Source: Cytidiella melzeri
Lineage: Eukaryota > Basidiomycota > Agaricomycetes > Polyporales > Irpicaceae
Assembly (NCBI GenBank): GCA_022592445.1
Contig: JABYQR010000071.1
Location: forward strand, 62,001-126,000
Direction of reading: 5' to 3'
Length of the DNA: 64,000 bases
In this document: positions 41,967 through 54,639 of the stretch, piece by piece
Layout: each line of letters opens with the position of its first letter
How positions within the stretch are numbered: the stretch's first letter is position 1
Program-made: the position numbers and the translations under genes
Notes under the pieces: generated by a model
Database searches by the model: none
Seen by the model: only the letters and a program-made list of their open reading frames with translations
Told to the model about the DNA's origin: nothing

Positions 41967-42830
41967 TTATGTTTGGCCGCGTCTCTGCCTCTCCATCTCA
42001 CTCTCTAACTCTAGCTCTCGCATCACTGCATCCGCCCAACCAGAGAAACCTCCCTGCTCGAACGCCATCCTCAAACGCTGCTCTGCGTCTGGCCAACTCC
42101 ATTCCACTTTTTCGGTGCGATGCTCAATCACTGCCTTGGCACCAGGATGAGTCGGAGAGAGAGTTCCGGGTGTGGACGGGTCAGTGGAAGGGCGGTGTAG
42201 CTTTGCCATCAAGCCAGGCATATTCGTCTGTATTGACGAGCGCATCCGGCTTGCAAAATCTCGAGTCTAGCACAACATGAGCATATCGCGTTACAATACG
42301 ATTCAAAGTCGCGCTTGCATTGTCAACGCCCATATATGCTTGAACGCCCCAAACTGCGGTCAATGCTCCTGCCATCACCATCAATGTGGCATAGCCGAAA
42401 GCTTTGGCGGAATGCAGAGCTCCGTTGAAGTCATCCACACTTTCGTGCGAGCTGGACTGTACATCTTGTGGCGCAAGATGCGCAGGAGTAGGTTGTATAT
42501 GCTGTCGAGGCTGGGCTATGCCTGCTACACCCAGTGCAGTCGATGTCGTCGCCCGTCGAGGAGGCGGAGGGGCCTCTTCAAGGGCTTTGGTCAGCAGGCT
42601 CGCTTTATGTCGCCTTAACAGAACAACTGGCCCCACCAAGGCCACTGTGCTGAATGCAAGCTACGGTGAAGTATGAATGAGAACAAATTCTTGACAATGA
42701 CTGTTTCAAATATGCCAATCAACGGACTCACGAGTGAGATTGGTATCCAACGAGGAGCTGAACTCCTTTGTGCAGACTCTTCAGACCTGCTTTCTTTTGC
42801 TATGGGTGACGCATCGCTCCCGTATGTCAT
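41967..42830 (-). CDS. TMEM242-like membrane protein
   Basis: Start ATG 42830 (MTYGSDASPIAKES); exon 1 is 42830-42732, then a 71-nt intron (GTGAGT..CGTAG) and exon 2 from 42660. Two membrane segments are visible, LLAFSTVALVGPVVLL and FGYATLMVMAGALTAVWGVQ. The second is followed by a G..(S/T)xxDFxxRM-type motif (DFASRMRS) and a short acidic C-terminal tail (KVEWSWPDAEQRLR). This arrangement resembles TMEM242, a mitochondrial inner-membrane protein implicated in ATP synthase and complex I assembly. A probable second intron (about 42327-42267) joins the membrane segment to the DFASRM part. It is divergent from EXO70. Confidence 0.6.
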
Positions 42831-43008
42831 CCCCGGCAATGTGGTGGTGGCAGACTGCAATCAACAAGTGAACTCAGGCGCTTCTTCTGCGCACTCAGCA
42901 ACTTTGCTACCGACTATCACCTCCGTCGACCGTGACCAACCCACATCCTTTGGACTCTGGAGAGACGATCTGCAGTCATAGTCGGTGACTGTGTATCCTG
43001 CTTGAAAC
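42831..43008. promoter_or_regulatory. Bidirectional promoter, TMEM242-like / EXO70
   Basis: 178 bp separate the two start codons on opposite strands, so both promoters must lie here or in the 5' exons. No TATA box stands out. Confidence 0.5.
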
Positions 43009-45435
43009 ATGGACGATGAGACGGCAGAGATCGAGCTGGTATGCCGTTGAAATTCGTGTTGCTTCGTCTACGGCTCAAACTAAACATATCGTATAGCTTG
43101 AGCAGAACCTCAACAAGACTCGACAAATATCTCAACGCATGATTTGTGAGTATCACTCCCAATTTCAAACGAGCTTGAGCTGCATCTTTTACAGCCATTC
43201 TCTCCAGCTTCGATAGCAGGCTAGTAAAGGTTGAAAACTCTATCAGACCGCTGTACCAGTCGTCCCAAATCCTGAATCGGAGAGGCAACAGTACGTTAGT
43301 ATAGTCTGCTCGACATGACATCGCTAACCCCCATTCAGATATTGAGTCTGCGCTGCAGAAGATCGACGAGGTCAAGAGCAATCAGGAGGGTATTGCTGCC
43401 GAGGAGGCTCTCATATTACGTGGGTATGTCTCATGTTCGTCTGCTGTCGTCACAGTGCTTCATCTCATGTACCGCTCAGCCCTCAACCAGGGAAATTGGA
43501 TGCTTATAAGGATGTCCTGGAGCGTCTCAACACAAGCATCGCCTTCAAATCCATGGACAGAGATCTCGGTGACACGGTACGCAGTCGGCTGCTTGCGTGA
43601 CTAGTGTCTTCAGCAAACGTTTGTTTCTAGGCTCGGTTAGTTGAGACTGGTGCGAAGAAACTGACTCAGCTGTATACCAAACTGGTCGCCGAAGGCTCTT
43701 CTGGCGCACCTTTGAATGGACCAGAGTTCGTTCCCTCCCCGTTCCCCACATCTACCAAGCAGTCGCTTTCCCCTGTTGTTAGCTTTCTCAGAACACTACC
43801 TCTACCCCCCACGCATCCTTCTCATCCCGCAGCGCCCGGAATACAAGCAACGTTGAAGGAGGCTCAAAAAGGATATGCGGACATGCGCGGGTCGTGGATT
43901 CGCAAATGTTTAGAGAACTATGGCCGACGAATAGTGGACCGAGCAGAAACCATAGACGGAATAGCGTCAGGAAGAGAAATTGGAGCTTGGGTAGGGAATC
44001 TTCTCACTGTTGCTGAGGTATGTGCGCATCATACAACCAGCGCGAATCTCAAGCTCATGTCACCGGGACGAAGATAGAATATGACCTTCTCGTGGAACTA
44101 GTGCCCCTCCCCGGCCAAACCACTCTTACTAACACATACTCCACACTTGTTAACCCGCTCATAACGCTATTATCATCGACACTCTCTTCCCTTGGTTCGT
44201 TAATCAAGCGATCCCTGCACAAATACACTTTTCTTGCGTTGTCAGTATACGGGAACCTCTCCACGTTGCAATCACGGTGGGACGACCTCATGTGTAAGCG
44301 TGCGGGGCGCAAGGAAAACGAGCTGAAGGACGGGCTCCATTCAATTCGTGCTTCGTGCCTCAGATGCTTTCCCGAGCTGCTCGCTGATGTCAGGTCAGCT
44401 GCATTGAGCAGAGGCGAGATGGGTACTGGTCTGGCGGACTTTTCACTCTCAGTAAGCATCTGCACGTGGTCTTGTGAAGGACGATTCCGACTCCCTAGTA
44501 GACTGTGCAATTTATCGAGAGAATACCTGAAGTTCGAACGGCCGTCGCAGCTGCACTGGTAACCCTCGGCGACGGCAACTGGAAGATGGGAGAAGGTGTC
44601 AAAGTGGTCGGTAGTAAATCTAATGACGTTGACGAACAGACTGTTCTGGAACACTACATGTGTACGTGTTTCATAATTTCTCCTACCGGGCTGTTCTTGA
44701 CTCACCCTTCCGTTCGCGCAGTTGACGTTGTTAGCACGCTCATTGCGACGCTGAACACGCTGTCACGAATGAGCAAACGTCCCGCGTACGGCTCGATCTT
44801 TCTCTTGAACAACATCTCATATCTCCATACACGCTTGGTCACTCAACCTCGGAGCGACGCACCCTCCCTCCTCTCCAAACCTACAACAGACGCACTGACA
44901 TCGAATTTTCGCATAGCCAAGGCAGGCTACTTTGATACGAACTTCTCCCCACTCATGTCTGCCCTTCAGGAGGATAAAGATAAGAGCAAAAGCGCCACAA
45001 AGGAGCGGTTCACGCGGTTTTACGATCTGCTTGAGGAAGTTGCTGAGCGACACAGAGTCGCTAAGGTCCTCCATGACGACAAGGATGGTAGGGAGACGGT
45101 GTGTGAGGAGGTTGTCAAGCTTGTCGTCCCGTCCCTGCAACGATTCACGCAGCGGAACACTGGAAAAGAATTCAGCAAGAGTACGTTGTACATCTTCGGC
45201 GAAGGCTCCATCATGCTGACGGCCATCCTCCTTTGTAGATCCGCAGAAGTATATCAAGATACCTGCCGAGGAAGTAGAGTCTTTGATACGAAGCTTTTAC
45301 AAGTCGGTTTTCATCTTGCATCGCAGTACGGCCATCATGCTTAGCTACTTTCACAGCGACACTGGAATTAAGCAAACGTCGCTTTCAGACCGTACACAGA
45401 CCAACCTTTTGGCCCAGGCTGGCTGGAGTCGATGA
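43009..45435 (+). CDS. EXO70: Exocyst subunit Exo70
   Basis: Start MDDETAEIEL at 43009; exon 1 ends at 43038 with a GTATGC donor. The following exons give LEQNLNKTRQISQRM, SSFDSRLVKVENSIRPLYQSS, DIESALQKIDEVKSNQEG and DAYKDVLERLNTSIAF. Further on are the GYADMRGSWIRKCLEN and EIGAWVGNLLTVAE segments that identify Exo70. The C-terminal domain continues with EYDLLVELVPLPGQ and NSLSRMSKRP-like helices, ending QTNLLAQAGWSR at TGA 45433-45435. Exo70 binds PI(4,5)P2 and Rho GTPases and tethers secretory vesicles at the plasma membrane. At least seven introns. It converges on ATG18, with about 260 bp between stops. Confidence 0.88.
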
Positions 45436-45694
45436 CCTGCTGGATTTCTTGTATTTATTGCATGCAGTTGAATGGTTGGGGATAATCAAATGTATATGTA
45501 AGACCCTGTATCTCCGCGCAGGAAATCCGCAGACCACTATTATCCGAGAAAGAAAGAGCCCCGTTCCCCAAAAACTCTGGGATTACATATCAATATGTAC
45601 AATAAGCCGTCGTCACAAATCATTATAATAGGTCGACTATCTGGCCGCCCGGCCTCACACGAACCTGACAAAGCATACGCTCGAGTTATGATTG

Positions 45695-47268
45695 TCATTC
45701 GTTTGATGCTTCGTCGTTGGAATCGAGCAAGCTAGGAGGGTGTTGAGTGTTGAAGGAAGAGAATTGACATGATACTCACCTATATTGCTTCAACAATGAG
45801 CATTCACCGCCATTATCAAGGTCGATATTGTACGAGTAGAAATAGCCGTCTGACGACAAGACCATCACTTGTGGCATCGTTCTGTATCTCCATTGCTCAG
45901 CACAACCTCTGTTGAACGTAGGACAAGGTAACATACCCGCTCAATGCGACCACACATCTCGACCCGCTTGTGGGTAGCCGTAAAAAGGCAAAGTCACGCG
46001 AAGGTTCCCATACTTCTGTAATGGCGCTAGGGAGATACCCACCCACAGAGGATGTGATGTTTTTCGTGAGATGCATAGATCTTCGCCGTATACTTGACCT
46101 ACTAAAATTAGCCCATGGGAGAGAGGATAGAAGCATCAGGACTTACGACACGCTGTTGCTCTTCTTTTTGTCCACGAACGCCTCGTAGCCACCTTCAAGA
46201 CCAGCTCCGTTTGAGCTTTCCCTACTGTCGATAGAACCCGATTCAGGGCTTGCGGGACCCTGGCCCTTGTCACTCCCACTCTTTTGTGGCCCGAGCTTGA
46301 ATATGTGCACTGTGTCGTGGGCTGAGCTAACGGCCAGTAACGTTGAGACAGCGTTGAAGTTGACGGAATAAATCTTCGCCTCTCGGGTGCCACGTCTGAA
46401 TTGGTAGAGCTTTTCTGCGCCAGGGATGCTCCACACGCGGATAACGGTACCTTTGTCAGAGGCTGTAGCGAGCATTGTACCGCTTTGGTTGATAGCTAGG
46501 TAAGATATGGGGGCCTTGTGCGCCTGAATGACGTTCGCGACTGTGCGGTTCTTCGTCGAGAATAGAACCACGTCGCCGGTCTGATTTGAGGTGGAACCTG
46601 ATGCTTGCTGTCCGTTACTTGATTGTGCGAGGGAAGCTGGAGAGGGTACGGGGGTTGAGTAGGCAAGGTAAGAGCTGTCGGACGAGGGGGATAGTGCGAC
46701 GATGGCTTCAGGGTTGGGTGTTGTCTCTATGACATGGAGAAGGCGCATGTTGGATATGTCATAGATGTATATCTCCACTTCGAGAACGATCACAAGAGTC
46801 TTGCGGTTGAGTTTCACTGCGAGGATGGATGAGGGGAAGAGTAGTTCACATATCATAGATTGTCGCTGTGATTTGTAATGGCGCAGTTTGAGTTACAAGT
46901 CAGTGATATGTTTCAAGTCATGACGGACCTTCGTATTGACGATCTGCAGCTTCCGTGGACTAGACTGAGGGTGATCTGCTGCGCCTACAAGTGCTATAAG
47001 GGACGTGCAGAACAGCATCTCTACTATCCCCTTTGCACCATCATCTATCGTAAGTTGTTAGCTCGAGTTGCTAGGTCAAATTGGTGAACATACTCATTGT
47101 GTAAACGCGACCGAATGGATCGCAGTTAGTTATGGAGTATCCTTTGCGAGTACCAACAGATATACACCTGCAACCATAAGTAACCGGTATCGCCGTAGCG
47201 TTAGGAACTCACGTGAAGTCCTGGTTGAAGTTGGCGAACAACATGCTGCTTGCCGTTCGCTCGGTCAT
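45695..47268 (-). CDS. ATG18: PROPPIN Atg18 (WD-repeat phosphoinositide-binding protein)
   Basis: Start [18 protein letters not shown] at 47268. Exons give [70 protein letters not shown] and the signature [22 protein letters not shown] is the phosphoinositide-binding motif. A disordered Ser/Gly-rich loop precedes [18 protein letters not shown] and DFAFLRLP; the C-terminus runs to [10 protein letters not shown] with the stop at 45697-45695. Atg18 binds PI3P at the phagophore and recruits Atg2; it also acts in vacuole fission. At least five introns. The gene is divergent from the E(z)-like gene. Confidence 0.92.
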
Positions 47269-47480
47269 GGTGGATGGTGGAGGGAGGTAGTCAAGCAGTA
47301 TGAGCGGGGAGGCGCTCCAGGATATATGTTCACAGAGCGCCGTTGACCTCTGTTGTCGACGACTTTGTCTCTCACCATGATCCTGTCTTCTACTCTCACG
47401 GGACATATAAACAGAAATGAAGGCGTCAGAAACAACGAGGCGGGCAGTGTCGCCCTCTCAACCCTCCCCATCCCAGAGAA
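47269..47480. promoter_or_regulatory. Bidirectional promoter, ATG18 / E(z)-like, with uORF
   Basis: 212 bp between opposite start codons. A TATA-like ACATATAAAC lies at 47403-47412 on the plus side. An upstream ORF (ATG 47417 to TGA 47489-47491, 24 codons) overlaps the E(z)-like start at 47481 by 11 bases in another frame. Confidence 0.55.
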
Positions 47481-50392
47481 ATGCTCTATGATTCAGAGTT
47501 GGAGGAGAGCGATGCGCTCGAGCCGCGTGCTCTGTCTCCCGTGAACGGCGACAGCGGCGAAGAAGACAGCACTTCCGAATTTCTCAGACAACGCACACAA
47601 TGGCCACGTCGAATTGGCAGCTCTGACGAGGAGTCACCACCTAGTGCTAGGACAAGCATGGAGCGTGGCTCCCCAGGCCTGAGCGAAGAAGCAAAAGCCA
47701 TCATAGAGGACACTTATCGCTCCGTCTGGACAGAGTTTTACGAGTGGGAACCATCTCATTGTACGTCGACTCTGCAGTCTCTGGCTTCAGAGCTTTCGGA
47801 CGAGCCTGCATCTTTCGATTTCGGGCTAGAAGACGGAGACTGGTGTGTCGAAGCGCATTGGACCGGCGACGTTGTGAGCGAGCATTCGGATGTCGATGAT
47901 CTCTTGTCTGCTTCGAACCAGTTCGACGTCTGGCAATGGACTTCATACGGAACGGTCCACAAAGGTACCACAGCACCGGCAGTCGCGATTGTCGTGGAAG
48001 ACGGTGCCACGCCGCATCCTCGATACGAAGCCTGTACCCCCACCGACTTCCCCATCGACCCAGAAACGCACGGAGAGGCACCGCATTGCTCTTTTATCAA
48101 GTACGCAGGGATGCCTGGTTTTGATGAGAAGCGCTACCTTCGTCTCTTCACGAGCATTGAATGGCAGCAACCGTGGCGCGATCCAGATCGTGAGCCCGGG
48201 TAGTTGTCACTGCAAACGCTATTCTCACATGTTTACTCGCTTGCAGACAGTATCATTGCTTTCACCGCCATCCAACGGCTGACTGCTTGGACAGAGAGCG
48301 ATACGGCTCCGTCTCTACCTGTTTACGTAGACGACATAGACGACACCCAGATTTTCAACCGAAATCAGAATCCTTCACGAGTAAACGATGACGTCTCTAG
48401 CGTATCTAGTATTCTCCAGAGGATACGGCAAAGGTAAGACTCCATTGTTCCGAGAGCCCAAGGCTGTGCGAGTTATGCCGTGGAGTTCCTGCATAGGCCT
48501 CGATGCTTACAGGAGGTTACTAGGGACAAGCTTATCTGGCCTGGAAACCCTTTCAGTGAAATTTCGGCTCATACCAACAAAAATCTCTGGCGAGATCCCA
48601 ACCGGTCAGACGATAAAGGGCGGATGTCCGCCATATGCGCTGCGTACTGCCCAAACTTGGAGTGTGTGAGAGCAACATGTTTGAATCATCGTACGTGTGC
48701 TGCATTTTGCTGCTCCGTAATCTATGATCCTGATTTTCTTCACATGAAGCTTATCCTTCGGGTTACATTCCTTCCCGATCTCTGGAAGGCACACTTACAC
48801 ATGAGGAGCTACTGCAAAAGGCGAAATACAAACCATGCAGCGAGCGCTGTTTTCTGGATATGCATTCGGAAGAAGTCCAGAAGGCCATTGAATGGGATAA
48901 AGAGCCCGAGCTTGAAGCCCTAGACACAATCCTGCTACTTACGCCGGATGTACTGCCTTGCAATCTGAGCCCTATTCTTCCCCAAACAGCTTGTTACAAG
49001 GTTGAGTTAGTCGTTCTTTTCGGGTGCTCTATGTGACCAATCCACATTAGATTTTTGCACGCAGGTGTGAAACCGTCCAAGGATACGAACCGCCCAAGGG
49101 GAATCAGAAAGCGACGCCCGCAGAGATGTTTGGTACATGTCGAGTTTCCCTACCTAATCCCTACCTCACTTAGATTGTGACCGTCTAGTTGATAATGTAG
49201 CCGGAGGCGACGCATTCGAGTTCACGATGTATGTGTCATGCAACTATCGAGCTCACATGCTCACCACAATCAACAGGCCGGTGCGCTGTGCGCACAAAGG
49301 ACCTTGCGGCAACCAAGCTGTCCCAGAATGTCCATGCTTCTCTAACAACGTACACTGCCGTAGAAACTGTCAATGTAGTTCGCAATGTAAGTGGTTGTTT
49401 GATGCATGTCGTCGTCACTGAACTTGAACACAATCGTTGCCCGTCGCGCAGGCACTCGGCGTCATAAGGGCTGCCGATGCTCTAATGGTAAGAGCTTATG
49501 CGGAGAGTCTAACCACAAGTACGCTATATTCCCTTCGTTTGATATGCTTCCTCCTGTGGCGATTTACCTCATGCATGTTATAGGAAAACGCGATGCAAAT
49601 GCTCTAAAGAAGCAAGAGAGTGCGATCCAGAAGTTTGTAGGCACGGCCGGCCAGCAATAAAGAAGGGGAGAGCTGCGAACAAGATTCCTCCGAAGTGCGA
49701 CAACTATGTCATGCAACGAGCCTCGCCTGTGGTACGTCGGCATCGCTGTCAGATCTCCCACCTATCATTGCTAGGTAATTGAATTCCATACTTAGGCTCT
49801 TGCCGTTCAAAGTGGTAGTTACGGCTTAGGAACGTTTACGCGACAAAATATCCTCAAGGGCAACTTTGTCGGTGGTAATATCTCCTGCTTCTGATTTACT
49901 TGATAGGAATGCTAAAAAAACGCATAGCCTACGTAGGGGAGATTCTCTGGTCGAACAGTGGCGACCACCAGACGTGCGTTTTCGTCCAAAAGTGTCCATT
50001 TACGCGAGCCATTAATCTTACTCCACAGCCTCGAGCAAAAGTTCACGGGATACAATTACATGTTCGCCCACACGCAGTCCCAACTTCTTGACGCTAAAAG
50101 TGTCGGCAACGAGACGCGATATATCAACCACGCCAAGCCCCCTAAGGCGAATGTTGAGGCCAGGTGTAAGTCAACAAAACCAATCACGTCATATCAAACC
50201 CACCGACAATACATGTGCAGTCAAGCTAGTCAATGGCGAGCAAAAGATTGGATTCTTTGCGAGTAGGTGGTCGTGTAATTTTGAGCTCACATATCGAGTG
50301 TAGCTGACGGCTATGTCACAGTCAAGCATATCAAACCAGGGAAAGAGTTGTTGTTCGATTATGGCGACAATTACTGGCGACAGAATGAGTGA
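47481..50392 (+). CDS. E(z)/EZH2-like SET-domain histone methyltransferase
   Basis: Start MLYDSELEESDALEP at 47481. An acidic N-terminal region is followed by segments rich in aromatic and charged residues, a Cys-rich pre-SET CXC region (CPCFSNNVHCRRNCQCSSQC, RRHKGCRCSNGKSLC, ECDPEVC-like), and a SET domain. In the SET part EYVGEILW, NYMFAHTQSQLLDAKSVGN, ETRYINHA (the SAM-binding NH motif), VKLVNGEQKIGFFA and GKELLFDYGDNYW are visible, ending RQNE TGA 50390-50392. The CXC plus C-terminal SET layout is that of PRC2 H3K27 methyltransferases. Some exon borders in 48400-49700 are not resolved. Confidence 0.8.
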
Positions 50393-50725
50393 AGTTTGAA
50401 TATCAAGAAGGGAGTGAGGTTTCGACGCATTCGCTAAAATACTGGACGATATACGACGGTTGAAGTTCGAAATGTGCTAGCTGCAAATCTGGAAACCTTT
50501 ATGAAATGTGATGAGGTCATAGAGCGCAACGAGTGAGGGTCTGGGCTTAAACGCGTACAGTTGTTGGTAAGTTGTCTAGTACTACATACATTTGCGCACT
50601 CAGTCGCGCAGTTCCAATTGATCCTGTCCCAGTCAATAACAAGGTAGCAGCAGTGTAGCAGATTCTCAGACGAAGAGCGTGCAACACACGCTGTATAGTC
50701 TCGAGGATATGAACGACCAACGCAG
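50393..50725. other. Intergenic region between convergent genes
   Basis: Between the 3' ends of the E(z)-like gene and ATG101. Nothing further recognised. Confidence 0.5.
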
Positions 50726-51613
50726 TCAACCTCCAACCTCTGTCCCTCCGACTTTGACCACTATCTTGTAGGGGAAGGGTGATATACTCAGTGCGTTGGT
50801 AATCAAAGGAACGACAGAGCGCCCACGCTCGGAGGAAGTGTATGTGAGCATCGTTTGTAGACTTTTCGTGAGAGCCGAAGCAAGCTCAGAATCGAACGCA
50901 TGACGGTCTAGCATCGATGGTCAGATGAAATTTCTAGCATTTGTTTGAGGCATGCACGTACCCCTTTCGGTCACGGGCTGTCGAATCTCAGCATTGATTG
51001 TCCTGTAATAAAGCATTGAGTCCCCTTTATAACGCACTATAGACTCAAGTCACAAGTACCATTGCTCCCATGGGACCTCTTCCTGTGTATACGCAACAAT
51101 AAATCAGACATACGCCCGAGACAACTTGGTATTTCATACCTCTCCTATTAGGAACCATGTCTTCCGAGGTCGTTTCTCCGAGAAGGTAACACTGATCTAC
51201 AACCCCGCTATAAGTAGAACAGTGTGAACCTCTAGGCATACCGTGAAGGTCGGTTACCTGTCCACGTTTCTGTGCGCCTCCTTCCATCGCCTTCCAGAAT
51301 GCGTCCACTCTCGAGTCTACGAGCTGCTTGATCTCTGCATCGTCCAAGCCAGGCTGCACTCCACAAAATGAGAACGAGCCAATGCAGATTACCTCTCACC
51401 AACCGACCATGGTCACATCTAGAATCTCAAACGTCGTTGGTTTGACCGTTCCGAACAGTCGATGAAAGAGGATCGAGTGCAGCACGGCTGTCAGGACATC
51501 TCGGGTGTTTCGCCTGTCGAGAACCTGTCTGTCTGAGTTTTAACGTAGAGAGAGCTGGATCGTGAAGTGCTCACCAAGTCTATAGTGATCACCGGATAGT
51601 TGGTTGCATTCAT
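50726..51613 (-). CDS. ATG101: Atg101 (Atg1-complex HORMA-domain protein)
   Basis: Start MNATNYPVITIDL at 51613. Exon 2 reads VLDRRNTRDVLTAVLHSILFHRLFG, split here as VLDRRNTRDV and LHSILFHRLFG; then TFEILDVTM, DDAEIKQLVDSRVDAFWKA and VTFSEKRPRKTWFLIG. A short exon gives TINAEIRQPVTERG, and the last exon is FDSELASALTKSLQ, SSERGRSVVPLIT and PFPYKIVVKVGGTEVGG, with the stop at 50728-50726. This is the full Atg101 pattern (HORMA domain with the WF finger near TWFLIG). Atg101 stabilises Atg13 in the Atg1/ULK initiation complex; budding yeast lacks it but many other fungi have it. At least five short introns. Confidence 0.9.
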
Positions 51614-52155
51614 GGCAGCGGGGGTCAAGAGTGAGACGAGTGTTAAGGAGGCTGTTTCCCACTGTCACTGTAAGCCGGGCTTCTCCGTTACAAGTGGTAC
51701 CAATATATATTTAGCGCCCGATTGCACATGTATTTCAAGTTTCAAAAGCTTTCCACCTTTTGAAAGCCTTGTCTTGGAAGGATTATAATTTCGGCGGGTC
51801 TGCGTGCTCAGCGCACTTTTTGGAGAGAAAAATGAGATACTTTTGCTACTCAAGACGGTCGCGTTCTTCCACTAACGCTTAGCTCCATATATGGCACTGC
51901 CACCCTTTGTGGCGCATGGCCTATGCTAGATGCTGAGCGGATGTGGCGATAGGGCACATGTCTGGCTCTCTGCACCTGCGTCTTTGTTCCTCAGTAATAT
52001 AACACGAGGGAGTTATATTGTCTGCGAGACAGCTTGTCGGGATCATGGCCTCTACAGCATCAGAACCAGGTAATACTGCCAGAGTTCACTGTGGAATACA
52101 GGGTTGTTATAGGCTCGAATATGCAGCGGCGCACATTTTGTGTAGACGAGTTTAT
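51614..52155. other. Intergenic region, ATG101 start to CCT3 end
   Basis: No gene supported. A short hairpin TTCAAAAGCTTTCC/ACCTTTTGAA lies at about 51740-51764. Confidence 0.45.
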
Positions 52156-54246
52156 TTAGCTTTCAGGCATCTCCTCAGGAGCCTGTGGTGCTGCACTCTC
52201 GCGTTCTTTATCTTTGCGTGTCGCTTGCACGACGTCGTCGACTCGAAGGAGAACACGCGCAGCTTCGATGGCAGTTTTGAACGTTTGGATCTGAAGGTGA
52301 CCATGAGTGACGAATCACAGATTCAGATGTCAGAGGAATAACGGACCTTGACGCTTGCAGACTCATACAGGCCGTACTCCTTCATGTCTACAATCTTACC
52401 CGTGTCCCCATTGATACCCCAAGAGTTTTCACCGTTTGCGTGTTTCGCCTGTTGAAGAGGTCAACAAGTATCTGGCAAAGTGAGTCAAAACGTGCACTTG
52501 CCCGCAATTCGGTCAAAACACGAATAGCGTTTCCTCCGCTGTTTTGCACAAGGGTCCGAGGAATGACTTCCATCGCGTCCGCAACGGCCCTGAACGGCCA
52601 ACCCTCAACACCTAGCACACTACGCGCCTTTGCGTGCAATCCGACACTGATCGCCATCTCTGTCGCGCCACCACCTGGTGCGAGGATAGGGTTGAAGAAT
52701 ACGTTACGTGCAACAGACATCGCGTCCGCGAGGTTGCGGTCGATCTCGTTCAAAATATCCTTCGAGGGTCCACGGAGGATGATCGTGCATGCTTTCGGTG
52801 TCGAGCATTCGTCAACAAATGTGAAATACCTATAGTAGTCAACAGGGAGTCAGGTTGACTGAGATCGAGTGAAAACAATAACTCGTACTCGTCACCGATC
52901 TTCTCAATATTGAACAACCCGCATTTTGTGCCAACATCAGACTCGCGCAGATCTTCTATCCGGTTGACGATCGTCGCACCAGTAGCACGGGCAATTCGAT
53001 TGTTGTCAGATTTTCGTACACGTCGAAGTGCAGACACGTTTGCTTTAAGCAAAAAGTGCTGTGCATAGTCTGGTACAAATTCAAGAAGGTCGACGGATAT
53101 TGTCAATTACTTTTGAGCGTTAGCGCACCTGAAACGCCCTTCTCTGTGATGACAACGTCGGGCTTGAACTCCAAGATCTTGTCGACCATCGCCTTCACTT
53201 GCTCTTCCTCAAGCTCTTGAATCCGCGCCCAATCTGCCTCTTTCGAGATTTCGATATTGGTCTGCGACTCTCCCTTCTTGTACTCAAGCGGGCAGTCGAG
53301 CAGAATAATTCTCGGATTGGCGATACGCCTTCGCATTTTCGGGTGAGTGATATCCTTGTTGAGCATGATACCCTTGAGCACCCGACTCTGCTCTATCTCT
53401 CCTCCAGGGATCTTCTCTACACGAGCATAGCGCTTGATATCGACCGACTTGACGCCGTCTTCATCCAGTGCGACAGTACGTACCGCCTGCAGGGCAAGCT
53501 TGCACATCAAATCTGACCATCGCGCGACAAACTTTGTGCCAATGGAGGTTTTGATAAGTGACAACATGTCTTCGTCGCTGGACGTGTCTATGGGGATTGA
53601 GATCCGCTTGACAATCTCGAGAGCTTCTTTGAGGGCTTTGTTATATGCGGAAATGATGACAACGGGGTGGATGTCGCGTTCAAGTTGGGATAACGATTGT
53701 GCCAAAATTTCCCCAGCTATTAAAGGGGTACCCAGGATGAGATTATACCTTGCGATGCAGGCATGCGTCACGTACCAAGGATGATCACGCTCGTCGTGCC
53801 ATCACCGCACTCCTCGTCCTGCGTCCTACTCAACTCGATCATGTTCTTCGCAGCCGGATGAGCGACATCAATCTCTCTCAGAATCGCATTCCCATCGTTG
53901 GTCAAACTAAGAAAACGCGTGGTCAATTTCGGGCTTTTGTCCAGCCCATGTTAGTTGCGTACGCACAGGATACCGCCCATCGGGTCCAAAATCATTTTCA
54001 ACATGGCTTTTGGCCCCAGACATGTTCTTATCACGTCTGCAACTGTCTAAGTCAAGTTTGGGAGCTGATCACAGTGCGGTTGGGGATGCACATACTTTCG
54101 CTGCCGTGATATTAGAAATCTGAGCTTTGCGTCCAGTCTGCCTCTCAGGCGTCGTGTCTAACCTGGCGTGAGTCGAAGCTTATTCTGAAAGTTTTAGAGT
54201 CAGACTCACTCATTACAAAAACGGGTGTCTGTCCTCCTCCTTGCAT
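52156..54246 (-). CDS. CCT3: T-complex chaperonin subunit gamma (CCT3)
   Basis: Start MQGGGQTPVFVM at 54246, followed by ERQTGRKAQISNITAAK, ADVIRTCLGPKAMLKMI-like, GNAILREIDVAHPAAKNMIEL and the ATP-site DEECGDGTTSVIIL. The long exon 53771-53103 has the equatorial-to-apical part, GEILAQSLSQLERDIHPVV, SVDIKRYARVEKIPGG and DCPLEYKKGESQTN, the last typical of the gamma subunit. The C-terminal half (53106-52156) includes ILRGPSKDILNEIDRNLADA and NPILAPGGGATEMAIS, and ends with a charged tail after VDDVVQATR. CCT folds actin and tubulin in the cytosol. About six introns. Confidence 0.9.
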
Positions 54247-54639
54247 TTTGAATAGTCCGTCTTGGGCGAAAACAAGTGTAAGAACTTGGAAGAGATTGTG
54301 GATGGCAAGCGCTTGGATTCACATCGGCGCTTGTGTAGAGTACGCCAATCATTTCGAACACCCGAAAAGGAAAATTATGTGGCCACGACATACTACTAAG
54401 TAGAATTCTGCAGCTCGCCTCCTCTTAGTGCAGATATAACACTCAGGTTCTGTTCCATGAGAGTATGTCGGTGAGTGCATCTTATGCCGCACTTGTGCTT
54501 TTCACACATGATAGCTCACAAACTCACCGATATACTGGGGCATACGGTGCATTACTGTAGTCGCCAGTTCAAATGCTTTTCACAATATATATAGTGTAAA
54601 TTGTGAGGTAATAAGAAATTCGGACTACAATTGACAAAG
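54247..54639. other. Intergenic region, CCT3 start to SPP2-like end
   Basis: AT-rich with ACAATATATATAGTG at about 54582-54596. Nothing else recognised. Confidence 0.45.

Noticed and set aside
42673..42981. Plus-strand 102-codon frame
   Set aside because: Antisense to the TMEM242-like exon and the EXO70 promoter; no supporting features.
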